Below, in pieces: positions 27,175-37,115 of a DNA stretch of 64,000 nt (position 1 is its first letter; each line of letters opens with the position of its first letter). Below the pieces are notes generated by a model. It was given only the letters and a program-made list of their open reading frames with translations. It searched no databases and was not told the origin of the DNA. Made by a program: the position numbers and the translations under genes. The stretch is from Fodinibacter sp963730365 (GTDB lineage: Bacteria; Actinomycetota; Actinomycetes; Actinomycetales; Dermatophilaceae): NCBI GenBank assembly GCA_963730365.1, contig CAVSRM010000009.1, forward strand, positions 1 to 64,000, given 5' to 3'.

Positions 27175-27199
27175 TCGGTGCTCCGGCATCGCCCGCTGA

Positions 27200-27472
27200 T
27201 CACCGACCGAGGTCGCCGACCAGCGCGTCGGACCTCGCGGCCGTCCTGGCGTCCCAGCGCAGGATGCCGATGCCACCGAGGAGCGTCCCGACGAAGACGA
27301 ACAGCGGCAGGTACGTCACGATGGCCGCCACGGCTCCGAGGACGAGGGCGACGCCGGTCCAGGTGGGGAGTGGAAGGCCGAAGATCGCCACGCCAAGGGC
27401 GATCGTGGCGAGGTAGGCGGCAATGCCCGAGGCGCCCGCTACGGCCTCGACCCACGCCGGAGGGTCTCGCAT
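27200..27472 (-). CDS. small multi-helix membrane protein
   Basis: A 90-residue protein with three hydrophobic segments (VAGASGIAAYLATIALGVA, a second around VALVLGAVAAIVTYL, then LFVFVGTLLGGIGIL). It overlaps the end of the upstream gene at 27439 by 34 bases on the same strand, so the two are probably cotranscribed. No family recognised. It converges with the nuo cluster. Confidence 0.5.
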   Translation of the reverse strand: MRDPPAWVEAVAGASGIAAYLATIALGVAIFGLPLPTWTGVALVLGAVAAIVTYLPLFVFVGTLLGGIGILRWDARTAARSDALVGDLGR

Positions 27473-27849
27473 CCGGGCCGTACAGGTACGGGAACCGTGG
27501 CGACCAGGGTCAGGGGGATGACGACCACCCTGACCACCCGCGTCACGGCAGCGGGCCAGCCCTCACCGATCCGGGTCAGCACCCCGGACAGGATGAACAG
27601 GGAGACGCCCGAGACGATGACGGCGACGGCGAGGGGCAACAGGATCCCCCAGATCTGCCAGTAGTGGTCCTGCAGGGCGGCAGCCTGCTCCGCCTCGTCG
27701 TCGCTGAAGTAGTCGCCCGCACCGGTCAGGCCTCCGAAGCCGAAGATGCCGGTGAGCGCGACGAGTGCTGCGGCCACCATGAGCCACACCGAGATGCGCA
27801 CCCGCCTCCGGTCGCCGTCGTCGAGGTGGTCGTCGGTCCCGTGGGTCAT
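27439..27849 (-). CDS. three-helix membrane protein, hypothetical
   Basis: A 136-residue protein with a charged N terminus (DDHLDDGDRRR) and three predicted helices (ISVWLMVAAALVALTGIFGF; WGILLPLAVAVIVSGVSLF; VTRVVRVVVIPLTLVATVP). ATG 27849 follows AAGGAGAG, a good ribosome binding site; the much longer upstream frame is antisense to the response-regulator gene. Function unknown. It is divergent from the two-component system at 27997. Confidence 0.6.
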   Translation of the reverse strand: MTHGTDDHLDDGDRRRVRISVWLMVAAALVALTGIFGFGGLTGAGDYFSDDEAEQAAALQDHYWQIWGILLPLAVAVIVSGVSLFILSGVLTRIGEGWPAAVTRVVRVVVIPLTLVATVPVPVRPGCETLRRGSRP

Positions 27850-27996
27850 CGCTCTGCTCTCCTTCGCGGTGGGGTGACTCCACGACATCAGGCCCCCGGC
27901 CGCGGGGAGACCCGGGTGCCCACCCAGGTTCCTCCGGCTGGCCCCACCCGATCGTGCGCCGTTCGGGGTGTTCGCCATGGCGGGGCCAGGAGCATC

Positions 27997-28713
27997 ATGG
28001 ACGTCATGTCGGGGCAGATCCGCGTCGTCGTCGCCGAGGACCACTACCTCGTGCGGGAGGGGGTGCGCCGAGCGCTCGAGCTGGCCGAGGACATCGACCT
28101 CATCGCCGCCGTCGGCTCCGCGACGGAGCTCGTGGAGGTGGTGACGCGCGAGGAGCCGCACGCGGTCGTCACCGACATCCGGATGCCGCCCTCCCACTCC
28201 ACCGAGGGGATCGACGCCGCCCTGAGCCTGCGGTCCGCGCACCCATCGCTCGGGGTCGTCGTGCTCTCCCAGCACAACGACCCCGACTACGCCATGGCTC
28301 TCTTCCGCGACGGGACGCGCGGGATGGCCTACCTGCTCAAGCAACGGGTCGGCGACCCGGCCGAGCTCGCCCGCGCGGTGCGCGAGGTGGTCAGGGGCGG
28401 CTCCGTCGTGGATCCCGACGTGGTGCAGGCGCTCGTGGCCCGCACGCATCGACTCGCCGACTCGCCGGTCGGCCGGCTCTCCCCGCGTGAGCGCCAGGTC
28501 CTCGCGCTCATGGCCGAAGGGAGGACCAATGCGTCCATCGCTGCGTCCCTGCACCTCTCGGAGTCCTCCATCGAGAAGTGCTCCACCTCGATCTTCTCCA
28601 AGCTGGGGCTCTCGCAGGAACCCGAGCTGCACCGCCGCGTGGCCGCGGTGCTGGCGTTCCTCGACGAGCTGGGCCGGGCCCGGCCGATCCTGCGGGACGG
28701 CGGGAGCACTTGA
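27997..28713 (+). CDS. NarL/LuxR-type response regulator
   Basis: A 238-residue two-component regulator. The receiver domain has the acidic pocket AEDH at residues 13-16 and phosphoacceptor Asp60 in VVTDIRMPP. The C-terminal LuxR-type HTH has LSPRERQVLALMAEGRTNAS then IAASLHLSESSIEK. AGGAG lies 5 bases before ATG 27997. The stop overlaps the start of the histidine kinase gene. It is expected to activate or repress target promoters on phosphorylation by that kinase; targets are unknown. Confidence 0.9.
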   Translation: MDVMSGQIRVVVAEDHYLVREGVRRALELAEDIDLIAAVGSATELVEVVTREEPHAVVTDIRMPPSHSTEGIDAALSLRSAHPSLGVVVLSQHNDPDYAMALFRDGTRGMAYLLKQRVGDPAELARAVREVVRGGSVVDPDVVQALVARTHRLADSPVGRLSPRERQVLALMAEGRTNASIAASLHLSESSIEKCSTSIFSKLGLSQEPELHRRVAAVLAFLDELGRARPILRDGGST

Positions 28714-30788
28714 GCGCACCACGCCCCGAGACGCTCCCCCGGGCCGGCGCTGATGGTGTCGGCGGTTCGGGAGCGCGCCACACCGGCTGGCTCCCGGAGG
28801 CCGTGCTCGCCGCCGGCGTCATGGCCACCGCGGTGAACGTCGCGGTGCTGGCCCGTGCGGGCGAATGGGGAGACCCTCTGTGGATGGCGCTGGAACTGGT
28901 CGCGATCGGGTTGGCCTCGCTCGTGCGCAGGCGGCGCGGAGACCTGCCTGCCTCGACGTGGTTCGCCGTCATGGCGGGGCTGGGCCCCGTCAGCGAGCTG
29001 GCGGGAACCCTCGCCCAGGTCTTCAGCGCCCGGGGAGCCGACCTCGAGCTCGCGTGGACAACCCTGGCAGGAGGGGTCGTGGAGGCGCTCACCGGCGTGG
29101 GTGCGCTCCTCCTCATCGGCCTGTTTCCCACGGGTCGCGTCCAGACCCGAGGGGAGCGAGGCCTTCTGGGGGCGGCGCTCGTCTGTCTGCCGTTGCCGCT
29201 CGTGGTCGGCCTGTCCGCCGAGAACGTCACCAACGCCTGGTACCTCGACACCGAGCCCGTCCCCAACCCGTTGGCGGTGCTCCCGTTCTCCCTGGGCGAC
29301 GACGTGGTCGGCATCCTCTCGATGTCGACCACCCTTCTCTGGCTCGGCGCCTTCGCGATGTTGGGACTGCGGTACAGGCGGTCCGGACCCGACGTGCGAC
29401 GTCGAATCCGGTGGCTCCTGCTCCCCGTCGTCCTCCTCCCGATCGGGGTGGCCACCGAGTTCCTCCTCGCCGGCGACGGCGCCGGGCGCGTGATCGTCTG
29501 GCTCCTCTGGGCCAGCGTGTTGGCGCTGATCAACGTGTCCGTGACCCTCGGCCTGCTCCGGCCGACGGCACTGGACGTGGACGTGGTGCTGCGCCGCACC
29601 CTGGTCTTCGGGGCCCTGTGGTTGGCGATCGCCGGAACCTTCGTGGCCGTCGCGACCTGGGTCGGCGCCACGGCCGGTCGCTACCTGCCCGTGCCGTGGG
29701 CGGTCGCCGTCGCCGTGCTCGCTGCGTTGTCGTTCCAGCCCGCGAGGACGCGACTCGAGCGGCTTGCCAACCGCTGGGTGTTCGGGCGCCGCACCGACCC
29801 CGCGCGCGCGATCGCCGACCTCGGCGACACCCTCGCCGAGACCCTCCAGCTCGAGGCGCTCCTCCCGAGGATGAGTGCCACGCTGGAATCGGGCCTCGGC
29901 CTGGACTGGGCCGAGGTGCGACTCGACGCCGGTGATGCCCCGGACGCCGATTTGGTGGTGCCCATCGTCCTGGACGACGAGCAGCTTGGAGTCGTGGCCT
30001 GCGGACCGAAGTCCTCGGGCGCATGGACCCCGGAGGACCACACGGTCGTCGCCACCTTCGCCCGGCAGGCGGCGCTGGCCGTGCGCAACGTGAGGCTCAC
30101 CGAGCACCTCGCGGCGCACGCAGAGGAGCTGGCTGCCTCCAGGACCCGACTCGTCCGGGCGCAGGAGTCGGAGCGGCGGCGCATCGAGCGCAACATCCAC
30201 GACGGAGTCCAGCAGGACCTCGTCGCCCTCATCGGCCTCGCCGGCCAGATCCGCGCGGTGGGAGTCCTGCACCAGGCGGCCCACGAGCAGTACCTCGAGC
30301 TGTTGGCGACGGGGCTGAACCGGGTGCTCGACGACCTCCGGGACCTGGCTCGCGGCATCCATCCGAGCCTGCTGTCGGACCGGGGGCTGCTGGCAGCCGT
30401 CGAGGCGCTCGCGGCGCGACACCCGGTGCCCGTCGACCTCTCGGCCGACCCCTCGCTGCGCACCACGCGCTTCGCGCAGGAGGTGGAGGCTGCCGGCTAC
30501 TTCACGGTCGCCGAGGCACTCGCCAACTCGTTGAAGCATGCTCGGGCCACACACGTGCAGGTCGAGCTCGCCCGCCGCCTCGACCGGCTGGAGATCACCG
30601 TCACCGACGACGGGATCGGCTTCACCTGCGATGACCCGTGGCGCCCGGTGGGGCACGGCCTGACCGGCATGCAGGACCGGGTCGCCGCCCTGCGTGGCAC
30701 GGTGGGGGTGCACAGCCTGCCCGGCCGCGGCACGACCGTGTCGGCCACGATCGTCTGCGGGGCGTCCGGCGACAGGTCTGCGGTGTAG
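28710..30788 (+). CDS. sensor histidine kinase (HisKA_3)
   Basis: A 692-residue kinase read from TTG 28710 overlapping the regulator stop (TTGA). About nine N-terminal membrane helices are followed by a GAF-like region (about residues 390-460), then the dimerisation helix RRRIERNIHDGVQQDLVAL with phosphoacceptor His497. The HATPase has N box ALANSLKHARA, G1 DDGIGF and G2 GHGLTGMQDR. It pairs with the upstream regulator. The large membrane sensor suggests it detects a membrane or envelope signal. Confidence 0.85.
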   Translation: MSAPRPETLPRAGADGVGGSGARHTGWLPEAVLAAGVMATAVNVAVLARAGEWGDPLWMALELVAIGLASLVRRRRGDLPASTWFAVMAGLGPVSELAGTLAQVFSARGADLELAWTTLAGGVVEALTGVGALLLIGLFPTGRVQTRGERGLLGAALVCLPLPLVVGLSAENVTNAWYLDTEPVPNPLAVLPFSLGDDVVGILSMSTTLLWLGAFAMLGLRYRRSGPDVRRRIRWLLLPVVLLPIGVATEFLLAGDGAGRVIVWLLWASVLALINVSVTLGLLRPTALDVDVVLRRTLVFGALWLAIAGTFVAVATWVGATAGRYLPVPWAVAVAVLAALSFQPARTRLERLANRWVFGRRTDPARAIADLGDTLAETLQLEALLPRMSATLESGLGLDWAEVRLDAGDAPDADLVVPIVLDDEQLGVVACGPKSSGAWTPEDHTVVATFARQAALAVRNVRLTEHLAAHAEELAASRTRLVRAQESERRRIERNIHDGVQQDLVALIGLAGQIRAVGVLHQAAHEQYLELLATGLNRVLDDLRDLARGIHPSLLSDRGLLAAVEALAARHPVPVDLSADPSLRTTRFAQEVEAAGYFTVAEALANSLKHARATHVQVELARRLDRLEITVTDDGIGFTCDDPWRPVGHGLTGMQDRVAALRGTVGVHSLPGRGTTVSATIVCGASGDRSAV

Positions 30789-30950
30789 GGGGTCGGGGTG
30801 CTCACCATGCACAGGTTGCGAGGTCCTCGGTGTGCTTCCAATCGAGGTCGCGGGGGGCGTCGGCGGACGCTATTCACGGGTTGAGAACTTTGCGAACCTG
30901 AAACATGGATGAACGTGACCTGACCTATTCGTGCCCCTAGGGTGTCTCGC

Positions 30951-31745
30951 ATGAACACCCGCCATGTGACCACATTCCTCGCCGCCGGGGCCCTCGCTGC
31001 ATCCCTGACCGCGTGCGCCACCGAGACCAGCACCTCCGACAGCGGCGTCAACGTCATCACCGACGGCAAGCTCACCATCTGCACGTCACTGCCCTACGAG
31101 CCGTTCGAGTTCGAGGAGGGCAACGAGATCGTCGGGTTCGACATCGACCTCGTGAACATGATCGCCGAGGCGAACGACCTCGAGCCCGCCATCGTCGTCA
31201 CGGGCTTCGAGGGCATCCAGTCCGGTCAGGCCCTCAACTCCGGCAAGTGCGACCTCGCCGCAGCCGGGATGACGATCACCGAGGCGCGCGCCGAGGCCAT
31301 CGACTTCACCGACCCATACTTCGACGCCACCCAGGCCCTCCTCACCAAGGACGAGTCCATCGACTCCCTCGAGGCCCTCGACGGCAAGACCCTCGGCACC
31401 ATGACCGGAACGACCGGCGAGAAGTACGCGACGGAGAACGCCCCCGAGGGCGTCACCCTCGTGGCATTCGAGAACCTCGGCCTTCAGACGTCCGCGGTCA
31501 AGAGCGGCCAGATCGACGCCATCATCCAGGACAACGGCCCGCTGCTCGACTACGCGAAGAAGAACCCGGACACCTTCGTGACGGCCGAGTTCGCCACCGG
31601 TGAGCAGTACGGCTTCGCGGTCAAGAAGGACGGCAACGCCGAGCTCCTCGCCTCCGCGAACAAGGTCATCGCTGACGCCAAGGCCGACGGAAGCTACGAC
31701 GAGGTCTACGCGACCTGGTTCGGGGACGCCCCGAGCACCAGCTGA
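30951..31745 (+). CDS. ABC substrate-binding lipoprotein, polar amino acid type
   Basis: A 264-residue solute-binding protein of SBP family 3. The lipoprotein signal ends in LTAC (Cys22). The family signature is VGFDIDLVNMIAEAND, followed by the binding region CDLAAAGMTITEARAEAIDF. It feeds the permease and ATPase encoded just downstream and probably binds a polar amino acid such as glutamine, glutamate or cystine. ATG 30951 is chosen; GTG 30942 is three codons upstream. Confidence 0.85.
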   Translation: MNTRHVTTFLAAGALAASLTACATETSTSDSGVNVITDGKLTICTSLPYEPFEFEEGNEIVGFDIDLVNMIAEANDLEPAIVVTGFEGIQSGQALNSGKCDLAAAGMTITEARAEAIDFTDPYFDATQALLTKDESIDSLEALDGKTLGTMTGTTGEKYATENAPEGVTLVAFENLGLQTSAVKSGQIDAIIQDNGPLLDYAKKNPDTFVTAEFATGEQYGFAVKKDGNAELLASANKVIADAKADGSYDEVYATWFGDAPSTS

Positions 31746-31789
31746 GAGCGGAGCCCCTCCATCAGTCCCGCCTAGCTCAGGAGCCAGTC

Positions 31790-32584
31790 ATGGCGATGTC
31801 CCCACGCCGGCGTTCCAAGGTGTCCCGAGGTGTGCAGTACGGCATCCTCGTCGTCCTCTTCATCGCCATCATCTTCACGGCGGACTGGAGCACCCTGAGG
31901 GAGCAGTTCTTCAACGGCGACATCCTGCCTGAGCTGTTCCCGACGATCTTCACCACGGCGCTGAAGAACACCATCCTGTACACGACGTGTGCCTTCGCGT
32001 TCGGGCTCGTCCTGGGTCTGATCCTGGCGCTCATGCGGCTGTCCTCGGTGGGCCCCTACCGCTGGATCTCGACGACCTTCGTCGAGTTCTTCCGTGGCGT
32101 GCCGGCGCTGATCGTCTTCATCGGCTTCTACTACGGCCTGCCCGTCGCCTTCCCCGGCCGGGTGCTTCCGGGTGGGACGCTCGGCGTCGTCACGGTGGCC
32201 CTCGGCCTCGTCGGCGCCGCGTACATGGCCGAGACGATCCGCGCCGGCATCCAGGCGGTGCCCAAGGGACAGATGGAGGCGGCCCGGTCGCTCGGGATGA
32301 CGCACTCGCGGGCGATGATCTCGATCGTCGTCCCCCAGGCGTTCCGGATCATCCTCCCGCCGCTGACCAACGAGCTGATCCTCCTCACGAAGGACTCCTC
32401 GCTCGTCTACGTCATCGGCCTGAGCCTCGCAGACAGCGAGCTCACCGACTTCGGTCGACGCAACCTGTCGCAGTACGTCAACCTCACGCCGCTGTTCGCG
32501 GTGGCGCTGAGCTACCTCATCATCACCGTCCCGCTCTCCATCGTCGTCAGACGCATGGAAGCCCGAGCCGACAAGGCCCGCTGA
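31790..32584 (+). CDS. amino acid ABC transporter permease
   Basis: A 264-residue HisM/GlnP-type permease with about five helices. The EAA loop for ATPase coupling is MEAARSLGMTHSRAMISIVV then PQAFRIILPP, and the N-terminal family block is TALKNTILYTTCAFAFGLVL. A single permease gene implies a homodimer. It overlaps the ATPase start by one base. The trio 30951-33339 is a complete polar amino acid importer. Confidence 0.9.
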   Translation: MAMSPRRRSKVSRGVQYGILVVLFIAIIFTADWSTLREQFFNGDILPELFPTIFTTALKNTILYTTCAFAFGLVLGLILALMRLSSVGPYRWISTTFVEFFRGVPALIVFIGFYYGLPVAFPGRVLPGGTLGVVTVALGLVGAAYMAETIRAGIQAVPKGQMEAARSLGMTHSRAMISIVVPQAFRIILPPLTNELILLTKDSSLVYVIGLSLADSELTDFGRRNLSQYVNLTPLFAVALSYLIITVPLSIVVRRMEARADKAR

Positions 32585-33339
32585 TGTCCGAGATCAAGGT
32601 CGACAAGAGCGTTCCGGCCATCGACGTGCAGGAGCTGCACAAGTACTTCGGCGAGAACCAGGTGCTGAAGGGAATCGACTTCCACGTCGACGGCGGCCAG
32701 GTGGTGTGCGTCATCGGGCCGTCCGGGTCGGGCAAGTCGACGCTGTTGCGCTGCGTCAACCGGCTCGAGGAGCCGACGTCCGGGAAGATCTTCGTCGAGG
32801 GCGTCGAGGTCACCGACCCGGACGTCAACCTCGACCAGCTGCGGAGCAGGATCGGGATGGTGTTCCAGCAGTTCAACCTTTTCCCGCACCTCACGGTCAT
32901 CGACAACCTCACGATCGCGCAGACCAAGGTGAAGAAGCGCTCGAAGAGCGAAGCCGTGGAGGTGGCCCGGAAGAACCTGGAGCGGGTCGGTCTCGGCGAC
33001 CGCGAGGGGGCCTACCCGGCCCACCTCTCCGGTGGGCAGCAGCAGCGCATCGCCATCGCGCGGGCGCTGTCGATGACGCCGGACCTCATGCTCTTCGACG
33101 AGCCGACGTCGGCGCTCGACCCCGAGCTGGTCGGTGACGTCCTCGACGTCATGAAGGACCTCGCCTCGGAGGGCATGACGATGATGGTCGTCACCCACGA
33201 GATGGGCTTCGCCCGCGAGGTCGGGGACAACCTCGTCTTCATGGACGGCGGGGTCATCGTCGAGGAGGGCGACCCGACCGAGGTGCTCGGGAACCCCCAG
33301 CACGAACGCACCCAGGGCTTCCTCTCCAAGGTCCTCTGA
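32584..33339 (+). CDS. amino acid ABC transporter ATPase
   Basis: A 251-residue GlnQ/HisP-type ATPase. Walker A is GPSGSGKST, the Q loop FQQFNLFPHLTV, the signature LSGGQQQRIAIARAL, Walker B LMLFDEPTSALDPE, and the switch His is in VVTHEMGFA. It powers the importer with the binding protein and permease upstream. The start ATG 32584 overlaps the permease stop. Confidence 0.92.
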   Translation: MSEIKVDKSVPAIDVQELHKYFGENQVLKGIDFHVDGGQVVCVIGPSGSGKSTLLRCVNRLEEPTSGKIFVEGVEVTDPDVNLDQLRSRIGMVFQQFNLFPHLTVIDNLTIAQTKVKKRSKSEAVEVARKNLERVGLGDREGAYPAHLSGGQQQRIAIARALSMTPDLMLFDEPTSALDPELVGDVLDVMKDLASEGMTMMVVTHEMGFAREVGDNLVFMDGGVIVEEGDPTEVLGNPQHERTQGFLSKVL

Positions 33340-33513
33340 GCCAAGAAGATCCGCTGAGCGGAGTCGACGTCACACCCTTGTGACTCCGGACCTCGCGTGA
33401 GTCCGGTCACCTGCTGGTCACCACCCGTTCAACCGGTGGCCCCCTTGGCGCCACCGACGCTACGCTCCTCGTACGCACCTCGCGCATGCAGGCGCCCGTC
33501 AGGAGGTCAGCCG

Positions 33514-33774
33514 GTGACCGCACCCCATGCCGAGAGGCCGCACGAGCCGAAGCACCACGAGCCGGACTACGTGCGGGCTGTCGACGACCTCACCGAGCGC
33601 TTCGCAGGGCGCATCTCCCGCGACGACGTCCAGGCCGCCATCGACGAGGCGCGCAGCCAGATCGAGCCCCAGTCGACGGTCCACGACTTCCTCGAGCTCC
33701 TCGTCGAGCGTCGTGCCCGCGAGATCCTGCTCGCCCGGTCGACGTCCGGTTCGGAGACGTCCGAGCGCGTCTGA
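33514..33774 (+). CDS. three-helix bundle small protein
   Basis: An 86-residue protein from GTG 33514, with a strong AGGAGG site 7 bases upstream. After a His/Pro-rich head (ERPHEPKHHEPD) comes an all-helical region beginning YVRAVDDLTERFAGRISRDD, then VQAAIDEARSQI. This resembles the three-helix-bundle dimerisation domain family found as stand-alone proteins in actinobacteria. Function unknown. It converges with the CYTH-CHAD gene. Confidence 0.65.
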   Translation: MTAPHAERPHEPKHHEPDYVRAVDDLTERFAGRISRDDVQAAIDEARSQIEPQSTVHDFLELLVERRAREILLARSTSGSETSERV

Positions 33775-33778
33775 GGCG

Positions 33779-35332
33779 TCAGGTGGGCCGTCCGCGGACC
33801 CACCGGTCGACGTGCCTGTGCGGAAGGCGCGCCCAATCCTCCTCGTAGTCCTCCTCAGCGGCGCGGGCGCGCTGCTCCGCGCGGGCATGGAGGCGGCCGG
33901 CTCCGAAGGCCACCTCTGGGTCATCGGCGGACCGTCGGGCGAGGTCCTCGAGCCAGACCCGGCACGCGACGGTGTCCTGGTGGGCGCCGAGAGAGTCCTG
34001 CAGCCGCTTGGTTCTCCTCGCCAGTCGTCGGGCACGCTTGCCCAGGACCGGGATCGCGGACTCCCCGGCGTAGCGCAGCCGCTTGGCCTTCTTGCGGACC
34101 TCGTGAAGGGCCTGGTCGTGAGCCGTGCCCGGGTCCGTCCGCCGGGCCGCCCGCACGGCGCGGCGGACCCGCCGGATGTCGCGCGCCAGCAGGTAGGGGA
34201 GCACCCTGCGTGCGGGATCGGATGCCGTGGGAGCCAGGTCCGGTGACCGGGTCACGGCCTCGAGCAACCTGAGCAGCATCCGGTAGCGCTCGCTCGCGAG
34301 GGTCTCCACGGCCTGCTGCTGGCCGAGTGCGTGGGAGGCGTCCAGGTCCCTCTCGATCCGCGCCCGGAGCCTGGCGGTGTACGGCCGCTCAGGTTCCTGC
34401 GCGAGCAGCGCGTCGAGGTCGCCGCGCAGGACCTCGCAGTCGCGGGCGTCGCCGAGGGCGCCACCCAGCCAGCGGAGCTCCTCTCGGAGGTCGTCCACGG
34501 ATCCCGGTGCGAACACGGACTCGTACGTGCTCAGCGCCGACCGGAGCCGGCGGGCGGCGATCCGCAGTCTGTGGACCGCCTCGCCGTGCACCCCGGCGTC
34601 GCGCTCCCTCAGGACACCGAGGGGCTCCTCGAGGTACGCAGCGAGCACCTGCCAGGTGGTGGAACGGCGCGCGCTCCGGCCCGTTGTTCCCGGGGCCGAC
34701 TCCTTGGGGTCGGACTCCCGGGGCGGTGACTCGATGACGAGGGCCCGGGCCACCTTCGCGGACACCTGGGCGGGGCGGGCGCCGGCCCGCCCGAGCTCGG
34801 ACTCCACCCGGTCGAGCAGGTCGGGCGGCGCGCCCGCGAGCTCCACCTCCCACTCCCGCCAGTGCTGCTTCAGCCTGGGAGCCAGCAGCCGCTCGGCGTG
34901 CACGTCGTCGTCGCAGAGCACCGCCAGGACCGTGCCTCCCGGCCCGTAGAGCTCGTACTCGACCCGCCGTGTGGACACCCGAGCGACCGGCAGAAGTGGT
35001 CGCTCACCCGAGATGGGTGCCACGGCCTCGCGCAGCTGCTCCGGGACGGTGTGGACGGTGCGGCCGAGGGGAAGGCGGGTCTCGGTCCGGGTGTCCCGCC
35101 CGGCGGGCTCCTTGAGGTGCCACCCCTCGTCGGAGCCCCCAACCCGGCGCCGCACCGTGATCTGATGTCGCAGCAGGTCCAGGTCGGCGGTGTCGAAGTA
35201 CACGGCCACGAGGTCCTCGCGGGGCCGGCTGCGCACCTTGGAGACGACATCGTGTGTCGTGAGGTCCGGCACCTCCGTGCCCGGCATGACCGTGTACTTG
35301 CGCTCCACCTCGTCGTGTCGCGATCCAACCAT
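33779..35332 (-). CDS. CYTH and CHAD domain protein
   Basis: A 517-residue two-domain protein. The N-terminal CYTH (triphosphate tunnel) domain begins with a VERKYTV motif, a form of ExExK, and contains charged strands such as VYFDTADLDLLRHQITVRRR. The C-terminal CHAD domain (about residues 225-517) is helical, with repeated basic His motifs (VHRLRIAARRLRSALSTYE; LHEVRKKAKRLRYAGES). CHAD domains bind inorganic polyphosphate and CYTH domains hydrolyse triphosphates, so the protein probably acts on polyphosphate or related anions. It is a single gene with its own promoter. Confidence 0.88.
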   Translation of the reverse strand: MVGSRHDEVERKYTVMPGTEVPDLTTHDVVSKVRSRPREDLVAVYFDTADLDLLRHQITVRRRVGGSDEGWHLKEPAGRDTRTETRLPLGRTVHTVPEQLREAVAPISGERPLLPVARVSTRRVEYELYGPGGTVLAVLCDDDVHAERLLAPRLKQHWREWEVELAGAPPDLLDRVESELGRAGARPAQVSAKVARALVIESPPRESDPKESAPGTTGRSARRSTTWQVLAAYLEEPLGVLRERDAGVHGEAVHRLRIAARRLRSALSTYESVFAPGSVDDLREELRWLGGALGDARDCEVLRGDLDALLAQEPERPYTARLRARIERDLDASHALGQQQAVETLASERYRMLLRLLEAVTRSPDLAPTASDPARRVLPYLLARDIRRVRRAVRAARRTDPGTAHDQALHEVRKKAKRLRYAGESAIPVLGKRARRLARRTKRLQDSLGAHQDTVACRVWLEDLARRSADDPEVAFGAGRLHARAEQRARAAEEDYEEDWARLPHRHVDRWVRGRPT

Positions 35333-35432
35333 CCGCCCATTGTCGCCGGGTGCGGCGACGGCGACAGCCGAGTATCGCAGTTTTCTCAGGTCCTGAAGGC
35401 TGTGCCGGAGCGGCGCGGCCCGCCTGAGGTAG

Positions 35433-37052
35433 TCAGGATGTCGGGGTCTCTGCGTCGGATCCTGCGTCGAGACTGGCGTCCTGCCGGCGCCCGGAGCTCA
35501 GCGAGGTGCTGGCGGCGAGGCCGAGGACCAGGAATCCGGCGGCAACGCCGGCGGACCACCGTGTCGCGTCGGTGAAGGCCTGGCTCGCGGCCTCGGCGAC
35601 CGGGGCGGTCTGGGGGTTCTGTGCCAGGCCCGGGATGGCGGCCCCGGCGCTGGACTCGACCGCCTCGACGAACTCACTGCGCGCCTGGTCCGGCATGCCC
35701 TGCGACGCGAGCGCGTCATCGAGCTGCACGGTCAGGACGAGGAACAGCACCGTGCCGAGGATGGCGATGCCCAGGGCTGATCCCACCTGGCGGGAGGTGC
35801 TCTGGGTGCCCGACCCCTGGCCGCTCTTCTCGACGGGCACGTCGGCGAGGACGACCCCGGTCAGCTGGGCCGTGGCGAAGCCGACACCGATGCCGTAGAC
35901 GAAGAGCAGCGGCACGACGATGGCCCACGTCGAGTCCGGCCGCAGGAGCAGCGCGAGGCCGCCGACCCCGATGATCTCGAGGACGATGCCGAGCCGGACG
36001 ATGAAGAGCGGACCACGTGTTCGACCGATCGCCGCTCCGAGCCCCGACGCCAGGAAGCTCCCTCCGGCCAGCCCGAGGAGTACCAGCCCAGTCTCGAACG
36101 CGCTGTAGAACAGCACGTTCTGCAACCACAGGGGGAGCGCGAAGAGGATCCCGAACTCGCCGAGGCTCACGATGGCCGCCGCGATGTTGCCGTTTCGGAA
36201 CGACGGGATCGCGAAGAGCGAGAGGTCCAGCATGCCCGGCTCGCCGAGACGCTGTCGTCGTCGCTCGAGCAGGACGAAGCCCGTCAGTGCTGCGCTTCCG
36301 ACGACGAAGGCGACCGGCACGGGCGAAAGGGTCCATGGCCAGGACCACGACCCGATGGTCAGCGGGGTGGCGCTGGTGAACCAGCCGTAGGTCCGGCCCT
36401 CGATGAGGGCGAAGACCACGCCGCCGAACCCCACAACCGACAGGAGCGCCCCGGTGAGGTCCGGGCGGCCCCGGCTCGATTGGTCCCGCGACTCGGCGAC
36501 GAAAAGCTGCAGCCCGATGATGACAATCAGCGCGAGGGGGATGTTGATGCCGAACGCCCAGCGCCAGGAGTAGCTCGTCGTGAGCCAGCCGCCGAGCAGG
36601 GGCCCGAGCGCGGCGGTGCCGCCGATCGTGGCGCCCCAGATGCCGAAGGCGATTCCCCGCTCGCGACCTCGGAACGTCGAGTTCAGCAGCGACAGCGAGG
36701 TGGGGAGCATCATCGCTCCGCCGATGCCCTGCAGGGCGCGGGCACCGATGAGGGCGCCTCCGCTGCCGGAGAGGGCGGCGAGCACGCTCGACAGCCCGAA
36801 CACGACGGCGCCGATGGTGAAGAGCCGTCGTCGGCCGTAGGTGTCGGCGAGCCGACCGAAGACGAGCAGCAGGGCGGCGAAGACGAGCGTGTAGATCTCC
36901 TGCACCCACTGGGCCTGAGTGGAGGTGAGGCCGATGTCGTCGATGATCGAGGGGATCGCGACGTTGACGATGGTCGTGTCGACGATGACGAGGGAGACGC
37001 CCAGGCTGATGATGACGAGACCGAACCAGCGAGCCCTGGAGTCGTTCACCAT
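35433..37052 (-). CDS. MFS multidrug exporter, DHA2 family
   Basis: A 539-residue drug:H+ antiporter of the 14-helix DHA2 (EmrB/QacA) type. The first helix carries VIVDTTIVNVAIPSI, motif A is FGRLADTYGRRRLF and motif C is GGTAALGPLLGGWL. ATG 37052 is used; a TTG nine bases upstream is an alternative. The C terminus is long and polar. The substrate is unknown; such proteins export cationic drugs, dyes or antibiotics. No regulator gene adjoins it. Confidence 0.88.
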   Translation of the reverse strand: MVNDSRARWFGLVIISLGVSLVIVDTTIVNVAIPSIIDDIGLTSTQAQWVQEIYTLVFAALLLVFGRLADTYGRRRLFTIGAVVFGLSSVLAALSGSGGALIGARALQGIGGAMMLPTSLSLLNSTFRGRERGIAFGIWGATIGGTAALGPLLGGWLTTSYSWRWAFGINIPLALIVIIGLQLFVAESRDQSSRGRPDLTGALLSVVGFGGVVFALIEGRTYGWFTSATPLTIGSWSWPWTLSPVPVAFVVGSAALTGFVLLERRRQRLGEPGMLDLSLFAIPSFRNGNIAAAIVSLGEFGILFALPLWLQNVLFYSAFETGLVLLGLAGGSFLASGLGAAIGRTRGPLFIVRLGIVLEIIGVGGLALLLRPDSTWAIVVPLLFVYGIGVGFATAQLTGVVLADVPVEKSGQGSGTQSTSRQVGSALGIAILGTVLFLVLTVQLDDALASQGMPDQARSEFVEAVESSAGAAIPGLAQNPQTAPVAEAASQAFTDATRWSAGVAAGFLVLGLAASTSLSSGRRQDASLDAGSDAETPTS

Positions 37053-37115
37053 TCTCGGCAATATAGGTCGGTAGCCGCGAGGCGTGTGAACGAGCGCCGC
37101 GGTCCGCTCCCGACC

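Noticed and set aside
33386..33406. CCGGAC/GTCCGG hairpin after the amino acid ABC operon as a terminator
   Set aside because: Only six pairs with a nine-base loop and no U-tract; too weak to call.
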